A stretch of 64,000 bases of DNA from Thamnaconus septentrionalis (GCA_009823395.1 CM020511.1:10266001-10330000), one strand, 5' to 3'; counted from the stretch's first letter, positions 26,701 through 40,779 are shown. Made by a program: numbers and translations. The notes: generated by a model from the letters alone, not told the origin.

Positions 26701-28478
26701 CAAATACATGGCAATTTAATAGTCATGAAGCTGTTTGATGTCTCTATGTGTGTTTCCAAAGCTGGTAATGCTAATGATGTCTTTAGGGTTATCATTACAC
26801 AAGCACACCAATTTAGGGACGTGGAATCGAACAGCAAACAATGAAAAGACAAGTAAAGTAGTTTTGCTCCACTACTTTCCATTACCTTGAACCTCTGCTT
26901 ACATTGTTTGGAGTTTGATGGAACTTCTATGGGACCCGTAGGAATTCATAATCGTGAGAAGTTTCAATCCTAAACAATCAAAAGCAGTTTCTTGTGGAGC
27001 AACAAGGAATTTATGGCTTGACGGAAGCAAAACAAAAACGGAAGTACATTGTCCGTCGTCACACACACACATTCTGTGAATGAGGTTGCATGATGTGTAA
27101 GACGTGTGTGAGTTCATTTGTGGACGCGTGCAACTTAGTGTGCGGCAAATGTCGTGAGAGTAGGAAGAAGTTGGGCCAGAATTATAGTGTTTTGCTCAAT
27201 CTAGAGGTGCTGCCGACACAACCCTGTAATTACCGCGATTGAAGGCTCATTGGGTGCAAGCAGGAATAAATGACCTATGCAGAGTACCACTCTGATGCAG
27301 CCTAAATAATTGGAATTTACATGCTGGTTAAATGCATATGAACGAGATTGCAGATTCATGGTCACTTTGTAAATTAGCATGTCGCTGAAACTGCTTCTAG
27401 CTAACGGATGCCAGCAATTTTTTTAATGTAGCATTTAGGACTGTTACTGTTAGATTGTTACTGCAGTTGTTGTGGTATTGTTATTCAGACCCAAGCACAT
27501 TTAGCACAACCTTTTAAAAGCCTTAGAGCCTCACACTGATTGACTGGTTTTTAAACATGAAGACACGACTATTTGAAATACCTTTATTTTAAATAAATGT
27601 GCATCTGAAGACCAGAGGGATGGGTCTATCTGATCTCGCAAGGCAGATGGTGGAAAGCGGGCTTGAGTGACACCATTATCAGCAGTTCAACGCTAACCAG
27701 GAGAACGAAAACAGGAAAGTGAGCCTCCATATGTGATGGAATGCGTCCAATGTCTGTTCTCGGGGGAAGATCATAGCCAGGGCAGCTGCGCTGGAATAAG
27801 ATGAAAGCCAACAACAGGATTATTTTAAAGAGAACAAACATACATTGTCAATGACGAATCCCCAGTGAGCAGCAAATGTGAAGTGTAAAGCCAGTTGGAA
27901 AGAGAGAAAGTTGGGGAATTCAGTTGATTTCTGAAGCGAAAATACCACAAGATTGACCTGTGAGCAGCTAAATTACTATCTTGAGGAAAATAAGCCAAAA
28001 ATAATGTGGTCAAGATTCTAAACACACAAGAACAGTGTTAAAAAAAACAAAAAAAAACAAACATCCATCTTCTATACCCACATACTTATAAGAGTAGTTG
28101 ACCAGCAGTTCTCAAGGGCCTTCAGTCCCCTAACAGTAAAACAGGTAAGGAGTTGTTTCAAATTTTGCATGGAGTTGCAACTGAATGGTACATATTAGAA
28201 AACATCTGCTGTAATTGCTGCAGTCTTGTTGTAATTGTGTTTTATAGAGGTGTTGTCTTCCTCCTCCTTAGCAGGAGACATATTGTTAGGGTTTTTTTGT
28301 CATGTTGTATAACGCTGAATAATCTGAACCCAAATTAAATATAAACTTAAAGGTACAGTGTGTAAAATTTAAAGGCAAAACATGATACACAAAATATGTT
28401 TATGTGTAAAATCACTGGAAAATAAAAGTTGTTTTGTTTTCCTACGCATACAACATTGTTTTTATGTATACAATATAT
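23726..28478. other. Gene-free stretch
   Basis: Nothing recognised as gene or repeat, apart from a short degenerate GATA run at 25876-25907. The part 27170-27400 is repeat-free with several TAATTA- and octamer-like sites (see findings). Confidence 0.55.
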
Positions 28479-28529
28479 GCGGCCCGTTAAGGCTTAACAG
28501 GCCGCATATGGCCCTCGGGCCCATGCCTG
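28479..28529. mobile_element. Right-end fragment of a CAGGCATGGGCC-type hAT MITE
   Basis: GGCCGCATATGGCCCTCGGG followed by CCCATGCCTGG resembles the right end of the element at 21706-21966. The rest of the element is missing or unrecognisable. Confidence 0.5.
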
Positions 28530-29763
28530 GCCTAGACAGTGCCCTCCACTGTCTGCATTCTCTAATACAAAGCATGACAAGTCCTGTGAATATTGCCATT
28601 TGTATTCATGAACACAACGTCGACTCTCCCCCTAAAAGCAACAACAATCTCCCTCTGCCCTCCAAGTGACAGACGTGCAGACGCAACCAACACAGTCAAA
28701 TGGCCAGACAGCATTCTTCCAGCTCTGCAGAGTCTTACCAAGCAGAGTAGCAGCGAAATGTCTTGGATCACTGTAACTCTGACATGTTTGGATGGCCTGA
28801 TCGGAATTCACTGATAAGAGGGAGCGGTACAGCACACGGAGAGGGCAAAGCTAAATGGCTCAGACAAGCAGACAGGAGTGTGTGGTTATCAAAGAAAATG
28901 AAAAAAAAAAAAAAAAGAAAGAAACATTTGCACTCTTCTCCTTGTTTGATCACATTTCCTTACTTTTAATTATTCATATTTGCCTCGCATTCACATGCTG
29001 TCACGCCCGTAAAGCACACACAGGCTTCCCTGTGGGCAACCTGAGCGAGATAAGGCCCAATAGCAGTCAGGGGCCGATGAAGGATTAAGTGCGAGAGTAT
29101 GTATGTACATGTGCAGACTGCGTGTTGACGGGGATGCGGAGAGCGGTGTGGAGGGCGCTGATGGCATCTGTCAGCGTGGCCGGCGACTGACAGGGACCTG
29201 CCCAGTGAGACACGGCTCCTCTCTGTCTCCTCAACAGGAATTCCTGGAAATTCCAGTCAGTTCAAGCTGTTATCAGATCGTGGCAGTCAACCAAATAATT
29301 ATGTTCTTAATGGGCAAAAAAAAGAGAAGAAAATCAATAGTAATGTGCCAAAGACAAATAATAACTGAAAACTATTACAGTTATCCCCTTTTTTGAGGAA
29401 CTAAATATATATATTTGTATTACTTTTAGCGTGAGATTTTTTTTTTTTTTCACAAGAATTCCTGGCATTCTTAAAGGGAGCTATTAAAGGCTGAGACATT
29501 GGAGCCAGAACGCAATTGACTGGTTCCTTGTGAATGCCTTCTTGTATATATGAGCTTTGAGAAAATGACTTAATTTTCTGTTGATTTATTACTTCAGATC
29601 ACTTTCCCCCCATGACCAATGGCTTTTTCTCAATATCACAACAATGTGTCACATGCATATAAAGAGACATTTAATCGTGTGACCTCCTCCACTCCCACCT
29701 CCTAACGTCCAACAAAAAAAAAACATTATGTTATGACGTCAGAGCTATACTCCATTTGTCATT
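28530..29763. other. Gene-free stretch
   Basis: Poly-A at 28902-28916 and a T-run at 29438-29450. I see no gene. Confidence 0.55.
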
Positions 29764-30095
29764 AGCTGCGTTTCCAGTACAGTTTTTCGTAAAATAAAAG
29801 CGGTATTTCAAACATTTTGACAAAGTACAATTGAGATTTGCAGGTGTTTCCATTGAATGGTGTGAAGTGCATAAGTTTGCTTTTTTCCGGTGACGTGTAA
29901 ATGCGGGAATAAAAGTGTCACCATGACACTTTTGCGATATCTCTGTATCGATACGTCTGAAAAACCACCTCATGAGAGCGTAAAAAGCTTTTAGCCATAT
30001 TTGTGAGGTTTTTCAAAGTTTAGGTGTTTCCATTGCCAGGTTTTTATTGCGATACTTAGGTTTTGCACAATTCTAGGAGTAATGGAAACGCAGCT
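29764..30095 (-). mobile_element. AGCTGCGTTTCC MITE, copy 4 (inverted, internally deleted)
   Basis: This 332-bp copy is in the opposite orientation to the others. It starts AGCTGCGTTTCCAGTACAG, followed by the TTTTTCGTAAAATAAAAGCG right-end block in reverse, and ends TAATGGAAACGCAGCT. The middle part with the GTCACGTGAC palindrome is gone and only TTCCGGTGACGTG remains. Both termini are intact. Confidence 0.85.
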
Positions 30096-31252
30096 GGGTG
30101 ACACCACAGTGCCATCAGCAGTTATTGTACAGCTTTATAGGGTATTTTAAACCTCATTCGCCAGGAAATGTTTCGGCACTCAAAGGATGTAAAATAATGT
30201 CCTTTGATAAAAATCAACAGTGAACTTGTCTGAACAAGCCATCTGGAACTGAGAGGAACTTGTTATCCTCCATAAACTGTCCCTATTGCCTATGAGGGGA
30301 TGTCATGACAAACTGATCTTCAGTACTGAGGTGCTTTGATTCATCTCTCAGCAGACGTCTGCCGTGAATGGACTCCATCCTTTTAAAAAAATCTGTTGCT
30401 GCCCTGACTTGTAAGCTATAAAAATAGCGAGTCCTCCTATGTCATTATATGGTCTGTTTATACGGGCAGAACCTTCTTGTCAGGTCCAATCTGTTGACAT
30501 CTAGCACCGCTGCTGCTGAAAAATCAAAGATTAAGTTCAGCCTGGTTTCTCACACACTTGCTAGAATGCCAAAAATGTGTCAGTAAAAAGCTGCTCCGTG
30601 ACAAGTGAACTGTTTCTTACACCCGGTGTCATCAATTATATACAACCACATCCTTTCTCGAAGGGTTTGAACAATTCACGCATTCACACATGAGGCATTT
30701 TAAAGGTTTTATCCCCAAGTGCAGAGGTCAGATAGTATTGTTTTTTTGTGAATTTGTTAAGCATTATGTATAGCAACAATGTCCTTATCATTTGAACCAC
30801 AGACTCAACCATCAGGTCCTGAAGACTAAGTCAATGTCAATTCAAAGTCAGTGTTCTAATCTTTACCTTTTTGCCAACTATTATTGTGTTTTTGAAGACC
30901 AAAAAGTACAAAATCCTTTTTCTGCACTGAACGTGAATGGGTGTGTGTGCAGTGCGCGCTAAAAATCTATGATTCCCACTAATGAGGGCAAAACAATCAC
31001 TGTTGGAAGCCTCGGCTTCTAATCTATAATTCAGACGCATCATCACATCAGCTTGACATGCGTGTGGATTTTTGAGGTGTGTTGCTGTGGTAACACTTTG
31101 TAGAACTCATCTGTCAACAGATCAGAAGATGGCAAAAACAATGCTTCTCCTCCTCTGTGAAGAGAGAACGAGTGGTGCCGACCTTTTGCAATTGGAGAGA
31201 CTGGCCATGAAAGATATCAGAAGCACCTGCAGCCACTGACCAACAACTGTTT
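30096..31252. other. Gene-free stretch
   Basis: Ordinary AT-rich sequence. The last 100 bases may be further 5' remnant of the LINE at 31253-31690. Confidence 0.5.
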
Positions 31253-31690
31253 CCCTACAGGACAAACCAGTCGACAGAGGCTGCGGCGGCCCTGCTGCTT
31301 CATGCTGCACCGGAGCACCTGGAGTTGAAGAACACATACAGTACATCTCCATACTGTTTGTCGACTACACCTCAGCTTTCAACACAATGCTGCTGAGCAA
31401 ACTCATCTCCAAAACTTCAGGACTTAAACCTCAACACCCTACTGTGCAACTGGGTTCCGGACTTTTTAAGGAACCACACACAATTAACTGGGGTTAATTC
31501 CGTCTTAAAATTTGTTGATGACACTTGACCGCCTACAGGCAAGATGTAAACAAAGTAGCAGGAAGATGCTCTGAATGCAACCTTGGTCTGAACATCAAGA
31601 GTAATTCCACAGATCTGTCCGTCTACATCAATGGCTAGAAGGTCGAACATGTCACTTTAGTCAGGTTCTTGGGCCTCATGGGGCCTTGAC
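31253..31690 (+). pseudogene. Decayed LINE reverse transcriptase (CR1/L2/Rex1-like)
   Basis: Blocks of a non-LTR retrotransposon RT appear in order but in shifting frames. PYRTNQSTEAAAALLLHAAP lies at 31253, the usual AYRxNRSTDDAxALLLHTAL block. FVDYTSAFNT at 31357 is the first catalytic Asp motif. CNWVPDFLRNHTQ lies at 31445, with FVDDT at about 31512 in place of FADD. VYINGxKVEHVTLVRFLG lies at 31618, with a stop codon at x. The APQGCxLSPLLY segment between the third and fourth blocks has been deleted. It is a fossil and cannot be active. Confidence 0.85.
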
Positions 31691-34600
31691 ATAGGTGCAC
31701 ATCATACACTTCATGGAGTGTTTGTACTAATCTGTACCTGGTACCCTGAAGTTCCCCTGTCTGGAACTACTCCGGTCAACGTTAAGACGTCATATTTACT
31801 TCCAACGGACAGTTTTGCGTAGTTGATTGTGACATCAACAAATGTACAGGTGGTACTGGTTGACCATTGGCCCCTTCAACTTCCAAAAGCTTATGGAGGG
31901 GATTGATCTTTTTCTCAGGTAGGTATTGGAAAGTAAAATGATTTGTTGACTGCAGTCGCTTGCAAACATGTGTCCCCAACTCTGCCTGCACTTTCTGTAC
32001 TTCTAAGTCTTTTGGGGACTTTGGGGCAGCTCAATCTAAAAATCCCTGTTGTCCAGTGAGTGTTCTTTGGCCTCCCAGAGATGCTGCTTTCCTCTGCTGG
32101 CTAACAAGCACTAGTGGTGAATAGTGGTGTGGTGAACCAAATCACAAAGCCTTTGGCTCTGCCTTGGCTCTTAGAATCTGCATGTGTACAGCTAAAACTT
32201 GCAAGAGATATTAATCATTCATAAAGTTAGTCATTAAAACACATTGGCAAACTGCTACGATTAATACACACTTGTGTCAGTTTATTGCACATACTGTAAT
32301 GCTAAATGTACACTGTTTTTTTTTTTCATCTTCAGTTCTTGCCAGTTAAGTATACATTCCTCTTTAGGCAGCGGCATGGAGGTTTTTATATGATGTTTTA
32401 CATTTTTGGATGAACAGCAAGAAGTCCGAACAGGTCACTTGTGTTCACTTTCAGGGATTTTTTTTTTTTTCCCTAAGTCGGACGAGCCTTGATAAATTGC
32501 ACTGACAGACAGCACCACTTATTGTTCTGCGGCGTTTTCCTCTTCTTCAACAGCTGCATGTGAAAAAACCCTCTGAAACACTGACCTGGACCTCTTCTAT
32601 CTGCTAGTTGATCTATTAGTTCAGCTGCTACGCTGACATGCACACATGACACGCTTCCTTCCCGCTCCACCTTTGTTCCTCTCTCATTGGGTATGGACCG
32701 AGTGTAATGTGCACCGGGACATCTGGAAACTACCCCAGAGCTTACGGGTCTGCGGCTGTGGTATGATGGAAACCTTACCCTGACGTTGGACAGGAAGGAC
32801 ATGTTCAATAAGAAGATAATTGTCGCAATAATTTGAGAAAATGCATACAATGTGTGACATGGGGTTATGGGTAGTGAGCGCACGTCAAAAATCCAGAACA
32901 TTATGAGATCCAGTTGGTCTGCTAACGTCTTGAACCTGACCAATGCGGTCACCTTTCGCTGGTGATACTTTGGAAGTATCTAAAGTAAGAAGCTAATAGG
33001 CCCACGACTCCATTGCTTTACTAATGTGTTCCATGGAATAGTTGTTATGGAGTATATTTTTGTCCGCAGCCATTTCCAAACAAAACATTCTACCTCTCTC
33101 CAGTAAGCTGTAAGCTGTGAGGCTCCCCAGGGGGTGTCTATTTTTGAGGAAAGCCAAAATAAACCTATAGAAAAGCCTGAAAGAATTGCATGAATTTCCT
33201 CTGAATTTAAAGCAGAGCGCTGCCTCATAATTATATCCTACCAAGGCATTCTGGGGTAAAAGTGAAGTGGACAGATGAGGGGGGGGGGGGGCAATATCAG
33301 CAAGTCACTCAACAGTGACAGTGAAACACCCTGTGATTAAAATGTCCCAAGTTGGATATCATGACGTATTGAAGATGGAAACCACACTGCAGACATGATT
33401 TAATAGAGCCATTGGTGAATTAGGAGGATTAAGGGACGTTTAAGTGGAAGGAAGTATTGTAAAGGATAACAAAGGTCTCTTGAGAACATTCAACATTGTT
33501 TGCTTCTAATCAGCCACTTAAAATGTAACCAACCTGGAATTTTTTTCACAAAAGTTATTTTAAATATTTTTCTTATTGTATGGACTGCACATAACAAATG
33601 TATCAAAATACAAAAAAATGTTTTTAGGAAAATATGTTATTAATTCTAAACTGGGGGTGTATCAACTGTGGAGCAAAAATGTCATTTAACAAATGGCAAG
33701 GCAGATTAAGTCATTAATAATTCATTAATAATCAACAATTTCATAATTAATTATGAAATGTATTTGGACTAGAAGTAAATAGGTGGTCCTGCTTTAAACA
33801 CAGCACTGTCGAGTTTCTGTAAAATTCTGAATTTAAAGTAATCTCATATCTAACGCATGAGGTCAGGTGATTGAACTGTACGAGATATTAGGCTTGTCAT
33901 TGCTTGCATTCCAAACATGTGACTACGGTCATGATGATGACTGTTGATCCATCCTGCACGGACTGTCACGGGGCGTGTCTGTAATTTCTATAGACAACAG
34001 CCCGAGTCAGAATGAAGGTCCTGTTGGTTGACGACTACAGGAAGCACTAGCCAGTGGTCCGCTGCCCTGCTGCCAACCATTGGTTGAAATAAACGATGAG
34101 CAGCCAGCGAGCTGTTTGTCATTTCGCAGGTTCCCGAGAGAAGGTAACTTTGATCTTTGTGCGTTCTAAACGAAGCTGACCCATTGCGCTTCAACCTGTT
34201 TCACATCCAGAAGGTGAAGCTGCACAGCAGCATCCCAGCAACGATGTAACACAACACACAAGACAGACAAATGGTTCAGCATTCATCATACTTTCCTCTT
34301 CGTCTATTTGCCTCATTTAAAATGAGTTTTTTTTTTCTTATTGCTGTCACACTTTCCTGTGTTTACATATGAGTTAAAAAAAAAAAAAAAAAAAGTCCCT
34401 TTGCGACTTTTCTCTTCCCTTTGGTAATTCTGAAGAGTTTACTATCTTTTCATTGGGGCGCCATCTGTGTGTCCTCTGTGTGAACTCTGGGTGGGTGTGC
34501 AAATCATTTCTGTGAAAGACATTCTATAACGTCTTTTTCGCTCGCGAGGAGACTCACATGCTGCTAAGGTTTCAGGAAGGTATCAGAAAACGTCTTGGCA

Positions 34601-35388
34601 GTCCACGTTAGATAAACACACTGCAGATAGCCTGTTATTTATTCTAAAGAAAAATGTCTTTTCATGTTTGAATGTAATATGCATAATATGAGTGTGAAAA
34701 TACACTTCCTATTTTACGGTGCCCTTAGAAACACTTATATTCACCGTGGTCCAACAGCAACATTTTTCAAGTATAGAGTACTTTTAATAAAAGTCTTATT
34801 TTATCATTTTATAAAAGATGTTGAAAACAGTTGATGCTTCATACAGAAGGCTTTCATTTTATTGTTTTCTTTTTTCTTTTTTTTTGAGCGGGCAATAACG
34901 CAGCAGCTGGAGCATAAAAATTCTCCACCACACATCAGAGCGCCATGATTTATTTACCAGTTAGCTCTGCTCAGGTCTCATTAGTGTTATTCAACTTGTC
35001 AGTCCCCTTGGGTTTATGTAATGTAAGGGTGAACTGAAACAGATGAACTGACACTAGACTTTCTTTTGCAGTAACTCTCGCAGGAAGCGCAGTGCCGACT
35101 CGGACAGGAACATGCAGCTTTCGGGGAGCATGATTTAGTGGAGGTTTGCCCGTGTAAAACCATATGTAAACTTGACATGAGTGGAATCCGAGCTGCTAAC
35201 CGGACTGCACTGAGGTAGGTAAGTGTCTGTCAAATGTGCACAGTAAAGTGGTGTCCATTAAACATGTTTGCCACTACATGACTGTACTTTAAATCATGTG
35301 TTTAAAAAAAAAAAAGGCAGGTGCAAAGTGTCATAGTGCACAGTAGATTGCATGTTGCAACAAAGTGCTTTTGTGAATACGGTCATAT

Positions 35389-35391
<3 letters not shown>
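31691..35391. other. Gene-free stretch
   Basis: The 159-codon reverse frame at 32473-32952 has no recognisable motif. A G-run lies at 33280-33291 and a poly-A tract at 34376-34394. The AT-rich palindrome at 33738 is listed separately. 34890-35020 is repeat-free and could be regulatory. Confidence 0.55.
33738..33759. other. 22-bp perfect palindrome centred on AATTAATT
   Basis: CATAATTAATTATG is extended by TTT/AAA and A/T to a perfect 22-base palindrome. It sits next to two TCATTAATAAT repeats (33713-33731). These are homeodomain-type core sites (TAATTA), so the cluster could be regulatory. Confidence 0.7.

Positions 35392-35451
<60 letters not shown>
35392..35451. repeat. (AT)n microsatellite
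   Basis: Perfect AT run of 60 bases, self-complementary and so a potential cruciform. Confidence 0.98.
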
Positions 35452-35453
<2 letters not shown>

Positions 35454-38400
35454 ATTAGGTCTAGGGTTGAGGTTAGCCCTTCCTAACCTTAATCTATCAT
35501 CTATAAAGTATGAATCCATGATCAATAAACACTTAATAGATATGCTTGCAATAGCATACAATAGTAATACAAACTGTAACTTTATTTTAATAGTTTTAGT
35601 GTGTAATAATGTATGAAAAATGCTTTACCAGTGATTAATTAAAACCTTCATTTGTTTCCAGTCTGAACAAACCCATTTTAATGTTGAAGATGGGATAAAT
35701 GATACACAGTAGCAACTTTTACCCAAAGAGCGGTGCGAGATACACCACAACAGTTCCACACAGTCGACGCTCTTGTATTCACAACCATGTGTGTGACAAT
35801 CGTAACAATGCTCGCTACTGGAAATAACCCGGAGGCCATAACTCCATATCCTCGCGCTGCCGAGAGGTATGTGCTAATTCCTCTGACCTTTGCAGGGCTG
35901 TAGAGGGGGGGTGCCAGTGAAGGGGTTAGGGTGCCAAACTGATCTGGCAGAAGTTCAGAGAGGCTCAGTATCCGCTACAAAGCAGGCCAAAGGAAACCAA
36001 TTTAGCCCACCCAAGGTCATGTCTCGTAGGCAGCTGCGGGGGAAAGCCAGTATTGCAGCCTGTGTCCGTCATGAAACCACAGCATCAGCCCCTGCTAAGC
36101 CACACTACACATATGGAAAAGACACTACGCTGAGCAGTATAGTTTTAGATCATTTTGCACGGTACAGACCCTGAAAGAAACCTTTATCCATGTACATGTG
36201 TTGTGCCTGGTGTGGGAAATGAATGAAAGCCATACTCAGATTTGGACTCTTGGACCTTCTGTAACATGCTTCTGCTCTCCCCATGGTCGGGTGACTTGAG
36301 AGGAGATATTTCTTTGCTCACTCTTCTTTGATGTTCACTGTGGGTTTTTAGTGATGAGGTGAGGCGGACGGTTGGCTAAAGTATCTGTATCCCAGGCGCA
36401 GACCAGACCACAGCACACATGCTTGGGCTGACAGATGGCATGTTGACATATGACTGATAGCTGTCAGCGGTCTCGATCCTTTCCAGCTGCACCCGAGTGG
36501 AGCGCTAACCAACGATTCTCACCAGCCACAACAGCACGGCTAGTACTCAGTGCTTTGTTGTAGCCATTGGTGTGTTTCTTGCTTTCTTTCACTTTGGACT
36601 GTAGCCATGGTGGAAGTGGTAGCCGTTAGAAGCAGAATACCTTAATAATCCCTTTCAGAGAGTTCAATCGTTAATCACAGCACTGCCTGTGATCACATGC
36701 TAACAATAATATATAGTCTTTCAGAGCTAGAGTGCTAAAACACAAGGCAATGGCACCATTTTAAATGGACAAGAGCTAAAAAACCAAATCCATGATTCAA
36801 CTACTTGAATTCCACGCACATCAGGAACATGGCAAAGGCAATGCATAAATTTTACTTGCTAAAGAATTAATGTTCTGGTGCAGGGGGGAAAAAAAAAAAT
36901 ACATAATACATAATACTTACCGCAACTATTTCCATCATTCGTGTTTTGGAGGGCAGATGTTTTTATTATATTAGTTATTATATTATTAAAAACAAGTAAT
37001 GCAAGCAGTGTTTTCATAATATCCACTTTGGTCCAAAACTCCACTTAATCATAGGTTTTGGGTAACTTGTGTCTGTTCATTATCAGACTGCCTGCTCACC
37101 AAAGGGAGACTGATCACAGGACCTGGATCACTGTAGCACCACAAGCCCTCTCACTCTGACAAGGAAACCAGCTGTCTTCAAGACGGCGAGCTATAAGCAA
37201 AACACGCCTCCAGTCAGAAAGGTTTTGCTTTCTGCTCTTTATATCAACAGCTGAAGGTCTTAGACGTTTCTGATGAACGTTAAATGAGAATTTAGATTGT
37301 TTAAGTAAGCAGACAAATCACTATAAAGGAGAATAGGAATAAAGCCCTTTGTGACCGAGCAGTTCAGTTTGCACTGAGAATGACCAGATTAAATGTTTAG
37401 CTCAGTTTTACTTTTAAATTCCAAATGAAGATTTGAATAGTTAGGTTAAGCTTTCTCTGTAACAAACACTGTAGATCAGGTTTTGAACAGAAATGTAGGG
37501 TTTCTAAAGTTTCCATTAACTATGAATTTTAATAAGGGCCTGGATGATCTCCTTTCCTATTAAGGTCTAAAAAATGGCTGACAGGAAATTTTTATGATTT
37601 TGAAATGCTTCCTCCTGAATTAGACATTTGATCCCCTTAGGTTTTCTTTGTTCTGGAATCTGCCATACATAGAAATGCAATTGCGGTGGACCCCCTGTTG
37701 TTTAGTTTTCTTTAAAGTAGGTGTTGATACATTCACTTCTCTCTTACAGTTAAATAATACATATGCTCTTTCCGGCTTCATGAAACTGTGGGATTGAGCG
37801 TATTAAATGCATAATTTACTTGTGCCAGAATATTCATCCCAACAGCTGGGGAAAGTCTGTTCCAGTTTTCTGTCTGCTATAATTCTGAGATTGGTCGTGA
37901 ATCAGAGTAGTGTGGAGAAAGTTGTTCGGGGTGTGAAGAAGACAGCCTTGTCACCTCAGTTAAACACAATGAGCCGATTCATTTAATCAGACTGTTGTCT
38001 TCAACTGAAATATTTCGACAACGGTCAAATGGGTTTCCACCTCTATGTAGACACCTGTTTAATTTACATTCTTTTAGACAATGGGTACACAGGTTAAAAA
38101 TACAAATAGACAACCCTGTCCATATTTACTGCTTCTCTATTTGGATGCACTGTATAAAGAAGATGACAATGTCTAGCAAAGTCTTTGTAACTGAAACATT
38201 ATGTTATGAGTTATGAGGTTTTAAGTTTAAAAAGCAAAGACTTGGCCTGGAAAACAGCCTGATCAGTCTAAAGCTGAAGACCTATTGTAAGATGTTGGAA
38301 GATTGTACAACAAGTAATACAGTATGCACGTATGCAGTTCATGCATTTAAAGTTTGTAAAGTTTATGTTCGGCATATCCTAGGGATTAGTAACTATAACG

Positions 38401-40779
38401 ATATTGTCAGGTTGCTTCGGTTGATTCAGGAAAGAACTGTGCTGAATAATTTTCCAGCTGAAATCATCAGGAAATAACCTGTTTGCTATCAATACTGACA
38501 CTGAGGTGTACGCTGATAGCAGGACATTCTATATAAATTGACATTCTGCATTTGAAAGAAGTTCATTTTTTCCTCTACTTTAACGATGCAGACATACACT
38601 CGCATATTAGACGATGCCTCCATCTATCTCCATTCTCAGCTTGACCTCATATCAGACGCTCTTGCTTGGAATGCCAAGCATCAGCGCGCAGACACGTACC
38701 CTCAACTGGAAAAAGTCATAAACCGCACGGCACAGGGGGTCACGCTTTGTACTTTCCTCCTCCCTTGACAAAGTTCTGCACAGTAAACACGCATTTTCAC
38801 AGTTTGTCCTTTCGCAACATTCCCCGCTGCTATCAAGACCCCGTAAAGCAGTGGCACTGGTGCCAGTTTGGCACCTTGTTTTGCTGAAACTAAAAGCCTG
38901 AGCACGGCTTTGTGATGCACACAATTATGCAAACCGGGCTGTTTACCTTGGATTACAATCAATATTGAGGTGCCCTGTGAGAGTTGCATTAAAGCGTTCC
39001 ACAGCAGCAGCGGCAGCAGCAGCAGCAGCAGCGGCAGCAGCGGGTGGCTTTACCCTGTGAAGTGGGCATTGGCTGTATGTAACAGCGAGCAGGACTGTGA
39101 GTGCCAGATAAAAGATGAATTATAGATAGCCCTATCCGCCCCCGGGGCTGAAACGTGGAGGCAGTTGACGCCGGGCAGCAGTTTGTGGAGGGGGGGGGTA
39201 GGCGTTGCATATCTTTGGGTAATGACTCTCTGCGGCAGTTCTGGAGAAGGTGAAAAGGTGGCCATATGTGAAGAGAGATGATAAATTGTAGGATCTATTT
39301 TGTGGAGAAGATGGCGAGATGCAGGGCCCAGGGCTCACTGATCGTGCTGTGAATTATTTAAATAAAGCTGTTTAACTGTTAAAGATGTGTCAGGGACAAG
39401 GATTTTTTTTTTTTTTTCCCCCCACCGCGAGAGCAGAATTACAATTTGGAGCTGTTCAACTTCAAACACGTTGCAATACCTCAGAGAGTGACAGGCATGT
39501 AATTTCAACACTGTGTTAGATGTGCTGGCTCGCACTCTGATGCTGCAGCCGCGCTAAAGTTGTTCAATGTATACCAGCTATTAGAATGACACGAGTTCTC
39601 GTGAGGCTCAGCACAGGATGGTGCGCTTCAAATTCCCCAGTGAGCTTCCATAGCTGCTTTACAAGCCTTTGATTTTCCTCCACACTGCAAATAGGAGAGG
39701 TCTATTTATTAAAAAACACAAAGAAAGAGCTGGTTGGCTTCTCTGCAAAAGTATTCTGCTTCATCAGAGTGTTTTTGCGCATATTTAGGGAACATTGTTT
39801 GGAAGATGGATGTTAATTCTGTTGAAAATAATACTTTGCAGCGCTGGTGATTTAAAAAAGCAAAAAAAGACAACGGCAAAAATACAGGGTCTTCAGAAGT
39901 GTGTTTTCCTTTAAGACTTGTAATAACAATTTCACCGCAATAATCAAAACCAACTCCTATCAATTCAAGGAAAAATTTCCTTTAGGGAGAAAAAGGAGTA
40001 TTTTTGGAATATTTTTTAGAATAGTTTAGGTATAATCCAAGGGCATCCAACCCAGTTGTGTGACTTATATCAGTACGAGTCTTCAGCGCTAGCTACTCAA
40101 ACCAAACATGATGAGGCTAGTGAGGATTTTAGCTTTGACTTTAGCACTGTTGAAACTGGAAACCAACAATGACTTGCTTTTCAAGTTCTTTGTTTGAAAT
40201 GTAAATGAGCCTGACAAAGTGTGAAAAGCCTGGGATGCATATGAAACACACAAAACTGAAAGTTATTTTGCGGTGGACGTGGCTGCCTAGCTTGCAATTA
40301 GCCATCAGCTAGCACTCTTGTTCACAACAGGCTGGGTCAAGCAGACTATCGCTGTTGCTATCACCCCAGGCTGCACACGCATCCTCAGTAGGCTCGGAAT
40401 TTTTGTATACAATGAAGGGGTCTATATTTACACTGATATCTGGATCAAGGGTCACCAACATGGTGACCGCAGGCGCCAGGTCACCCCCCAAAGACCACAT
40501 GAGTCGCCCGCAGGCCTGTTCTAAAAATAGCACAACTTGTTGAGCTGCATCTAAAATCCAATTTTATCCAACCTTGTTGATAACATGATCAGTATCATTA
40601 ATACTCACAAGTAACTTGAGGCTAACTGAAAAAAAACCAACTCATTTCAGGAGAGTGTGGAAAACTACCGGTAGTTGCCTTTCATATGAATCAGCACCTA
40701 TAAAGGAGCTCTCAGGTTCACGGTGTTCCACCCTGACTGATCCTCACACTGTGCGCAGCAGACCGAGCTGCTGCAGGAT
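35452..40779. other. Gene-free stretch
   Basis: It contains the CAG repeat at 39002 and a poly-T/C tract at 39402-39423. Short open frames at 35890-36174 and 38586-38924 are not recognisable. Nothing else seen. Confidence 0.55.
39002..39041. repeat. (CAG)n trinucleotide repeat
   Basis: CAGCAG run with two CGG interruptions, about 13 units. It is not inside any recognisable coding exon. Confidence 0.9.

Noticed and set aside
32473..32952. 159-codon reverse-strand frame as a gene
   Set aside because: No known motif. It has a random-looking composition, and such lengths occur by chance in 64 kb over six frames.
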